28,778 nucleotides of DNA, taken from the NCBI GenBank assembly GCA_021163015.1, contig JAGGXO010000124.1:1-28778 (forward strand). The letters run 5' to 3'. Origin of the DNA: Candidatus Bipolaricaulota bacterium (GTDB taxonomy: Bacteria > Bipolaricaulota > Bipolaricaulia > UBA7950 > UBA9294). Made by a program: the position numbers and the translations under genes. This document shows, piece after piece, positions 23,614-28,778 of this stretch. Numbering within the stretch: position 1 is the stretch's first letter; each line of letters starts with the position of its first letter. A model generated the notes under the pieces. The model saw nothing but the letters and a program-made list of their open reading frames with translations. It was not told the origin of the DNA and made no database searches.

Positions 23614-24672
23614 ATGGATACAAACGAAAAAACGCTATTCGACAAGCGTTACGACAAGAGCCACATGATCGATACGATAGATTCGTTCAATGTGCAGTGC
23701 CGCGAAGCAATAGGGCTCGGAAAGGGATTTGCCTTCTCTAGTGAGGAGCAAATCGACAAGGTGGTCATCTGCGGAATGGGCGGATCAGCGATGGCTGGAG
23801 ACGTCGCGCGGCGCTTCGCCAAGGTCCCGGTCATGGTCAACCGAAGCTACACGCTGCCCAGCTTCGCCGATAGTCGAACGCTGCTCGTTGCCATAAGCTA
23901 TTCAGGGAATACCGCCGAGACCATTTCGTCGCTCAGGGATGGAATCGAAAAAGGGCTGCAAGCCCTGTGCATCGCCAGCGGAGGGAAAATCGAGCAGATC
24001 GCGCAGGAGAATGATATACCGTTTCTGCAAGTCCCATCAGGGTTCCAACCGCGCGTAGCGACCGGCTACCTTGCGCTCCCACTCATTGTGATACTATCTC
24101 GCCTCGATCTGGTGGCACGGGCGGATCAGTGGGATGACATGTACGCGGCGCTTGGCAAGGTCAAGGCAGAATGCGAAGCGAGCGTTCCTCTGCACGACAA
24201 CCCGGCAAAGGAGCTTGCGCGGGCTCTGCACGGGCACATTCCGATCATCTACGGCACGGCTAACAACACCGATCTCGTCGCGATGCGCTTCAAGACACAG
24301 ATCAACGAGAACGCCAAGCAGCCGGCGTACTGGAACGCATTCTCCGAACTCAACCACAACGAGATCCTCGCCCTCGTACGAAGCGACCTCCTGAAAAACC
24401 AGCACATCGTCCTTCTTAAGAATTCTTACGATCACCCGGAGAACAGAATCCGAATGGAGATCATGACTGAGCTGTTCGATGGACACCATGTGCCGCACAG
24501 CGCTGTTTCCGCGCAAGGGGAGACAGAGCTCGCGCAGATCCTATCGCAGATCTACTTCGGCGACTATGTGAGCTACTACCTCGCCCTTGCAAACAAGCTC
24601 GATCCAACTCCAGTTGAGTTGATCGAGAAGTTCAAGATCGATCTGGCCAAGAAGACAGCTCAGCTCTCCTAA
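23614..24672 (+). CDS. Bifunctional phosphoglucose/phosphomannose isomerase
   Basis: 352 aa, SIS-fold enzyme of the archaeal/thermophile type interconverting glucose-6-P, fructose-6-P and mannose-6-P. First SIS motif VICGMGGSAMAGD (51-63), then RSYTLPSF and the sugar-phosphate loop ISYSGNTAETISSL (94-107). Later, FKTQINENAKQPAYWNAFSELNHNEI and the C-terminal YFGDYVSYYLALANKLDPTPVELIEKFK are family signatures. Start is ATG 23614; a longer frame to 23458 overlaps the divergent gene and its promoter and is not credible. Its TAA overlaps the TAG of the convergent glycerate kinase. It could supply mannose-6-P for the neighbouring sugar genes. Confidence 0.9.
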   Translation: MDTNEKTLFDKRYDKSHMIDTIDSFNVQCREAIGLGKGFAFSSEEQIDKVVICGMGGSAMAGDVARRFAKVPVMVNRSYTLPSFADSRTLLVAISYSGNTAETISSLRDGIEKGLQALCIASGGKIEQIAQENDIPFLQVPSGFQPRVATGYLALPLIVILSRLDLVARADQWDDMYAALGKVKAECEASVPLHDNPAKELARALHGHIPIIYGTANNTDLVAMRFKTQINENAKQPAYWNAFSELNHNEILALVRSDLLKNQHIVLLKNSYDHPENRIRMEIMTELFDGHHVPHSAVSAQGETELAQILSQIYFGDYVSYYLALANKLDPTPVELIEKFKIDLAKKTAQLS

Positions 24673-26012
24673 GAGGGGGCTGTATCACACGCAATAAGGC
24701 ACAGATCGGCCACGTTCGTCCCGGTGGGGCCGGTCATGATGAGATCGTCGGAGCTGGCGAGGGCATGGTAGGAGTCGTTTTCGGCCAGCGTCACGTTGGG
24801 ATCGATACCCAGCTCTCGCATCCTGACGATCGTTCCACCATCGACGATCCCGCCAGCGGCATCGGTCGGACCGTCGCGCCCATCCGTCCCCACAGAGGCG
24901 ATTGCCACGCCGGGAATCCCTTCGATCCCGAGTGCCGCAGATAAGGCAAGCTCCTGATTGCGCCCTCCCTTTCCCGATCCGGTGACAGTGACCGTCGTCT
25001 CGCCAGCGGCGACGATCAACGCCGGCAGTGGAAGCGGGCGCTCGCTTTGCACCTCCTCCCTGGCGATGGAGGCAAGGACCTTACCCACTTCGCATGCCTC
25101 TCCCTCTAGTGTCGTTGTGAAGAGGAGGGTGTGATACCCCATACTTCTCGCTTCGCTAAGCACGGCTTCTGCCGCCACAGATCCGGACCCGATGATAGCG
25201 GTCGTAACCTTTGCGAACACGTGGTCCCCGGGCTTCGGAGTCTCTGGAGCAGAACCGCTCAGTCCCCTCTCAATGTAAGTCCTCACCGAGCGCGGAACTC
25301 TCTCCCATAATCCGTAGTGCCTAAGGATCCGCGCTGCATCGGCATAGGTCGTTGTGTCACCCACGGTCGGCCCAGAGGCGATCGCATCCAGCGGGTCACC
25401 CGGCACGTCGGAGAGGATCAGGGTGAGGGCCGTAGCCGGAAAGGCACGCCTCGCAAGCTTTCCCCCTTTAAGCTGCGAGAGGTGCTTGCGCACGGTGTTG
25501 ATCTCCTGAATCGTCGCCCCCGAAAGGAGTAGAAGCTTGTTTGTTGCCACAAGATCGTCAAGCGTGATCCCAGGAGCAGGAAGTGTGAGTAGGGCCGATC
25601 CCCCGCCCGAGAGGAGGACGATCACCAGATCGTCCTGCTTTGCCCTATCGGCAAATTCCGCAATGCGGCGCGCAGCAGCGACACCGCGCTCATCGGGAAC
25701 AGGGTGCGATGCCTCGACAACCTTCACTCGACTCGTCGGGACCCTGTACCCATCAGCGGTGACGACCAGCCCGTCATGGATTCGCTTACCCAGGATCGCT
25801 TCCAAAGAGGCGGCCATTCTGGATGAAGCCTTCCCCATTCCGATAACGATGATCCGCGAAACGTCAAAGAGATCGACCGATACTTCGTTGACGAAGAGAC
25901 GATCGGAATCTAGGTGCACTGCCCGTTCAAGGCAGGCTTCCGGAGCAACTGCAGTCAAGGCAGCATGGATGAAACGATCGATATCGCCACGAAGGCGTGA
26001 TTCCCTGTTCAT
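24669..26012 (-). CDS. Glycerate 2-kinase (GckA/MOFRL type)
   Basis: 447 aa, the normal length. It phosphorylates D-glycerate, in this family usually to 2-phosphoglycerate. The N-terminal GckA domain has IIVIGMGKASSRMAASLE (54-71), VVEASHPVPDERG, VIVLLSGGGSALLTLPAPGITLDDL and INTVRKHLSQLKGGKLAR. The C-terminal MOFRL domain carries ALIVAAGETTVTVTGSGKGGRNQELALSAAL and SVGTDGRDGPTDAAGGIVDG. ATG 26012 lies 9 nt after the GH130 stop with an AGGG-containing leader, so the two form one unit. Next to a GT2 resembling glycosylglycerate synthases, it may return glycerate to glycolysis; this is inference. Confidence 0.94.
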   Translation of the reverse strand: MNRESRLRGDIDRFIHAALTAVAPEACLERAVHLDSDRLFVNEVSVDLFDVSRIIVIGMGKASSRMAASLEAILGKRIHDGLVVTADGYRVPTSRVKVVEASHPVPDERGVAAARRIAEFADRAKQDDLVIVLLSGGGSALLTLPAPGITLDDLVATNKLLLLSGATIQEINTVRKHLSQLKGGKLARRAFPATALTLILSDVPGDPLDAIASGPTVGDTTTYADAARILRHYGLWERVPRSVRTYIERGLSGSAPETPKPGDHVFAKVTTAIIGSGSVAAEAVLSEARSMGYHTLLFTTTLEGEACEVGKVLASIAREEVQSERPLPLPALIVAAGETTVTVTGSGKGGRNQELALSAALGIEGIPGVAIASVGTDGRDGPTDAAGGIVDGGTIVRMRELGIDPNVTLAENDSYHALASSDDLIMTGPTGTNVADLCLIACDTAPS

Positions 26013-26021
26013 CTGTGTGCC

Positions 26022-26945
26022 CTAGCGAGCATCGACGGGATCGGCCCGGACGGCATCCAGAATGTCATTGATGTTCCCTGTCGCCAGGCAAATTGAAGAG
26101 TCGGCCGCGCCGTAATAGACCCACAAATCACCGCCGCGAACAAACCCGCCGCACGGAAAGACAACATTAGGTACGTCACCGGTCCTCTCGTACGGCTCCT
26201 CAGGTCCAAACAGCCAGTGACGAGTACGAGCGAGGAGATGATGCGGTTGTTCAAGGTCGAGTAGCGCTGCACCGACGCGATATATCGGGCCACCGGGCAT
26301 GTTCTTAATACCGTGGTAGAGTATGAGCCACCCATATTCGGTCTCGATCGGCGGAATCCCCGTACCCACTCTCGATCCATCCCACCATGGTCCGCGGTGT
26401 AACGGAAGGACAACGTTGTTCTCCCCCCAATGCACAAGGTCGGGTGAATAGGCAATCCAGATATTCCCGTCCTGTGCGAGTGGACGGTGGAGCATCGCGT
26501 AGCGCCCGTTGATCTTACGTGGAAAGATGGCGGCATCCTTGTTGCTTGGAGGGAAGGCAACCCCCAACGGCTCTACCTTCACAAAGTCGTGGGTGGTGGC
26601 GACCGCGACCGCTGGCCCGTACTGCGAGTAAGCCGTGTAGGCAAGAACCCAAGCCCCAAGCTCATCGATCCGAGTAATGCGACAGTCTTCAGCACCGTAC
26701 GCCTCGTAGGGACGATTGTCCCCTGGCGAGAGCGGCTGATTCTCAATCCGCCAATCTGTAATTCCGTCACTGCTGCGAGCTACAGTCAGATGAGAACGGC
26801 CAGAACGGCTCTCTACCCTTAGCAGGAGCAGAACTTGATCACCCAGATCGACGCTTCCTGCATTGAACACCGTATTGACTGGGTAAGGCATATCCTCAGC
26901 GCTGATTAACGGGTTATGCTCACTCCTTACAAGAAGACCCTTCAT
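26022..26945 (-). CDS. GH130-family mannoside phosphorylase-like protein
   Basis: 307 aa five-bladed beta-propeller protein of the GH130 type. GH130 enzymes phosphorolyse or hydrolyse beta-mannosides, giving mannose-1-P. Visible motifs are NTVFNAGSVDLGDQVLLLLRVE (N-terminal blade), YGAEDCRITR with the expected catalytic Asp87, DAAIFPRKINGRYAMLHRP (about 138-156), WWDGSRVGTGIPPIETEYGWLILYHGI and NVVFPCGGFVRGGDLWVYYGAADSSICLA. Substrate cannot be deduced. ATG 26945 has AAAGGAGAA upstream and its own promoter at 27004-27031. The glycerate kinase follows 9 nt later. Confidence 0.88.
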   Translation of the reverse strand: MKGLLVRSEHNPLISAEDMPYPVNTVFNAGSVDLGDQVLLLLRVESRSGRSHLTVARSSDGITDWRIENQPLSPGDNRPYEAYGAEDCRITRIDELGAWVLAYTAYSQYGPAVAVATTHDFVKVEPLGVAFPPSNKDAAIFPRKINGRYAMLHRPLAQDGNIWIAYSPDLVHWGENNVVLPLHRGPWWDGSRVGTGIPPIETEYGWLILYHGIKNMPGGPIYRVGAALLDLEQPHHLLARTRHWLFGPEEPYERTGDVPNVVFPCGGFVRGGDLWVYYGAADSSICLATGNINDILDAVRADPVDAR

Positions 26946-27003
26946 CCTATTCTCCTTTGGCGATTTAGCAAACGGATGAATGCTTGCGTCTGCTGATAGT
27001 GGT

Positions 27004-27031
27004 AGTATGATCTATTGCACAGGCCTGTCAA
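27004..27031 (-). promoter_or_regulatory. Promoter of GH130-glycerate kinase unit
   Basis: Minus-strand TTGACA (27026-27031), 16-bp spacer, CATACT (27004-27009). Predicted start near 26997, leader about 52 nt. Confidence 0.6.
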
Positions 27032-27118
27032 TCCCCTATTGCCCCTTCGGTCGGTACATTCTTCTCACTCTGTGATCTCATCGAGAGGACGCAAATGATC
27101 CTCAAATCTGTTCTCTCA

Positions 27119-27142
27119 ATCAAGTGCGAATCTGATCAAGTG
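27119..27142. repeat. Short direct repeat upstream of the GH130 promoter
   Basis: ATCAAGTG occurs twice (27119-27126 and 27135-27142) with 16-bp periodicity, in the otherwise empty 266-bp gap between GT2 and GH130 and about 90 bp upstream of the GH130 promoter. It could be an operator, or chance. I see nothing else in this gap. Confidence 0.3.
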
Positions 27143-27211
27143 TAGTGCGCATGACTAGGTACACGACACCCATCCTCAGAGATCTTGATGTGAGCCAAAG
27201 TGGTACTCCCA

Positions 27212-28369
27212 CTAGAAGAGCATGGAGCGTAGTCTCTGGAAGGCTGCAAGTTGCCCCTGAATGTATGCTTCTGCCTCATCATCTGACATCTCTTCCGTCT
27301 CCGAAACGAGGCTCAGGAATCTACCTTGCCACAGGACACGCAGCGCATCGAGGATACTAAGGGCATGACTGCCTGAGAAGGCATCGATCGCCAGGTACAC
27401 TGACTTCACCCAAAGGTCAAGAGGAAATGAGAACTCGGAGAGATCGAGGGAGTAGACAGCTTCAAGATCACCTTGTAACTCATTGAGGAACATCGCCTTC
27501 CCTCGTATGAACTCATCGTACTTAGCGTGAAACTGGAGGTAGATCCCTTCCCTGTCAACTGTCAGCTTGTGTGGCTGCACGGGCGGAATCTCCCCAAGTC
27601 GTTCGACAGCTCTAACCCCATCTACGTTCTCGATGTAGCTACGGTAGTAATCGATCAGATGGAAGAGCGTCCCTACGACCTGGTAGAACATGGGAACAAG
27701 GAGCTCCTCCGGGTCAGCATACTGTTTCGTTGACTCGTGCTCCTTCACTCCAAGGACTGCCTCCACCAGATTCATACCCTCAGCTCCGGATACGAGGGTG
27801 ATGAAGATGTCGATACCGAACTTCGCCGGGAAGAGAGGATGCCGCAGCAGTCGCTCGATAAGCCTCGCGGATAAACCGTACTCTCCGCCGATCGGCTGAC
27901 GCACGCCAAGGCCGAACAACACGTTCGTCAGTGGGTAGGCAATCTGGTTGGTGATAACACCATCATAGCGATAGCGCAGATAGTACGGGACCACAAGGTC
28001 TCTTCCAGCCATGATCGGTGAAACGAGGCGATCTATCCAATCTGGCCTGATGCTCGTAAGATCACCATCGACAAGCGCAACCGCTCTAGCGTCATGCATT
28101 CTTGCGATTTTGAAGATCGTTCTGATCGCGCTCCCTTTCCCCAGTTCTCCCTCCTCAGTGACCACGATCTTCTCGCACTGCGTCTTCGTCTTCGAGGCGA
28201 TGTCCCGTGTCCCATCGGTGGAAAACCCATCCGATACCACGATCAGCCCGGATTCACCCGGGAAGAACTTGGTTAACCCCGCGTCAACAGTCTCAATCAC
28301 GCCACTCACCGTTTCAGCGCAGTTTCGCGTGCTTATTCCAACCACGATATCTGTTGTTCCTACTGCCAT
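27212..28369 (-). CDS. GT2-type glycosyltransferase resembling glycosylglycerate synthases
   Basis: 385 aa, GT-A fold. The start reads TTDIVVGISTRNCAETV, then VVSDGFSTDGTRDIA (44-58), GELGKGSAIRTIF, and the metal-binding VDGDLTSIRPDWIDRLV (Asp101, Asp103). QPIGGEYGLS (about 158-167) and FGIDIFITLVSGAEGMNLVEAVLG (about 184-207) parallel the corresponding motifs I recall from mannosylglycerate and glucosyl-3-phosphoglycerate synthases (GT78/GT81). A helical C-terminal region follows. Sugar donor and acceptor are not proven. ATG 28369 has GGAGG 5 nt upstream; a GTG at 28381 would start inside that Shine-Dalgarno. It follows the GT4 gene by 35 nt, so the two are likely cotranscribed. Confidence 0.75.
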   Translation of the reverse strand: MAVGTTDIVVGISTRNCAETVSGVIETVDAGLTKFFPGESGLIVVSDGFSTDGTRDIASKTKTQCEKIVVTEEGELGKGSAIRTIFKIARMHDARAVALVDGDLTSIRPDWIDRLVSPIMAGRDLVVPYYLRYRYDGVITNQIAYPLTNVLFGLGVRQPIGGEYGLSARLIERLLRHPLFPAKFGIDIFITLVSGAEGMNLVEAVLGVKEHESTKQYADPEELLVPMFYQVVGTLFHLIDYYRSYIENVDGVRAVERLGEIPPVQPHKLTVDREGIYLQFHAKYDEFIRGKAMFLNELQGDLEAVYSLDLSEFSFPLDLWVKSVYLAIDAFSGSHALSILDALRVLWQGRFLSLVSETEEMSDDEAEAYIQGQLAAFQRLRSMLF

Positions 28370-28404
28370 AGCTTCCTCCACTGTATTATCTCTTCTTAAT
28401 CTAT

Positions 28405-28778
28405 CTATCCATTATGCATGATAACGTGTAGATATCTTTCTAAGCTCTCCAGGCTGTAGAGGCGCTTCCCCAGGGCGAAGTTCTTCTTCACCATCGCTTC
28501 GCGAAGCGCGCTATCAGTCAATGCCTGCAGGCTCTCCCTTGCTGCGTGCTCAATGCGGTAATTACTCACTTGCACCAGGCCCAGATCATGCTTCCCCTCA
28601 ACCTCGCTTCCCAGGGAGATGACCGAGAATCCCTTCTCCTTGATATCAGCGCGGTATACGGGGTATTCGAAGACAACGATCGGAACGCGGGCACGCAGCG
28701 CTTCGAGAAACTGGTTCCCCCAACCCTCATAGAGCGACGGGTAGGTGACGAGATCCGAAAAGACATAACAGTCCCACA
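28405..28778 (-). CDS. GT4-type glycosyltransferase, C-terminal fragment at window edge
   Basis: The minus strand is open at the right edge and ends at TAG 28405, giving 123 residues of a GT-B glycosyltransferase C-terminus. DLVTYPSLYEGWGNQFLEA matches the family-1/GT4 nucleotide-sugar-binding motif (YPSxxEGxGxxxxEA), followed by RVPIVVFEYPVYRADIKEKGF and a C-terminal helix with LREAMVKKNFALGKRLYSLESLERYL. The N-terminal acceptor domain is outside the window. The form of the motif with EYPVY and DIK recalls sucrose/mannosyl transferases found next to sugar-glycerate genes, but substrate cannot be assigned. It is upstream of GT2 in the same unit. Confidence 0.85.
   Translation of the reverse strand, partial: WDCYVFSDLVTYPSLYEGWGNQFLEALRARVPIVVFEYPVYRADIKEKGFSVISLGSEVEGKHDLGLVQVSNYRIEHAARESLQALTDSALREAMVKKNFALGKRLYSLESLERYLHVIMHNG

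Noticed and set aside
27199..27213. Small hairpin at the GT2 stop codon
   Set aside because: Only five base pairs and no T-tract; not credible as a terminator.
1..28778. CRISPR arrays, insertion sequences, prophage or toxin-antitoxin genes
   Set aside because: No regular repeats, transposase, integrase or phage motifs were seen; genes are closely packed and typical of a chromosomal core.

Overview
The window is a gene-dense bacterial chromosome segment of about 28.8 kb. It carries housekeeping genes and one tRNA; I see no insertion sequences, prophage genes, CRISPR repeats or rRNA. The lineage cannot be fixed from sequence alone. Formate-tetrahydrofolate ligase, a bifunctional phosphoglucose/phosphomannose isomerase, a lone HerA-like ATPase, a type-4 Fe-S uracil-DNA glycosylase, a PP-loop/NFACT-R-like protein and an RpoC with a large N-terminal insertion together suggest an uncultivated, deep-branching, probably anaerobic or thermophile-related bacterium. 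Bipolaricaulota or a Thermotogota-like group would fit; this is inference.

Layout. (1) 1-2819, minus: str operon rpsL-rpsG-fusA, with fusA cut by the left edge. It is driven by a perfect-consensus promoter whose -35 overlaps the rpoC stop codon. rpsL carries an apparent 1-base frameshift at codon 12. (2) 2816-8235, minus: fmdB-like zinc ribbon, an intrinsic terminator, a bulged hairpin, then rpoC; rpoB is absent. (3) 8216-9894, minus: ribosome hibernation factor hpf and a PP-loop protein with a degenerate nucleotide-binding motif. (4) 9932-13118, minus: HerA-like ATPase and CCA-adding enzyme. (5) 13268-14981, plus: class II glutamine amidotransferase-like protein and a secreted nuclease-fold/lamin-tail protein. 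(6) 14994-22173, minus: pgk, tRNA-Gly(CCC), uracil-DNA glycosylase, TPR protein, infB, rbfA, membrane protein and fhs. (7) 22125-24672: LolA-like protein (plus), bifunctional-nuclease family protein (minus) and PGI/PMI (plus). (8) 24669-28778, minus: a carbohydrate block of GT4 (cut by the right edge), GT2 resembling mannosyl/glucosylglycerate synthases, GH130 and glycerate 2-kinase.

How the parts fit. Most of the window is information processing: translation initiation (infB, rbfA), ribosome proteins, hibernation, tRNA maturation (cca, with a tRNA lacking encoded CCA) and transcription (rpoC). Central carbon genes (pgk, fhs, PGI/PMI, glycerate kinase) are interspersed. PGI/PMI plus the right-hand block could form a sugar-glycerate route: mannose phosphate and glycerate handling, a glycosylglycerate-synthase-like GT2, and a GH130 mannoside phosphorylase.

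The promoter signals are unusually easy to read. Many -35/-10 pairs lie close to consensus with 16-18 bp spacers, and several place the transcription start at or within a few bases of the start codon, predicting leaderless mRNAs. The divergent pgk/LolA-like promoters share one palindromic -10. The most intriguing unexplained structure is the leader of the solitary rpoC gene.
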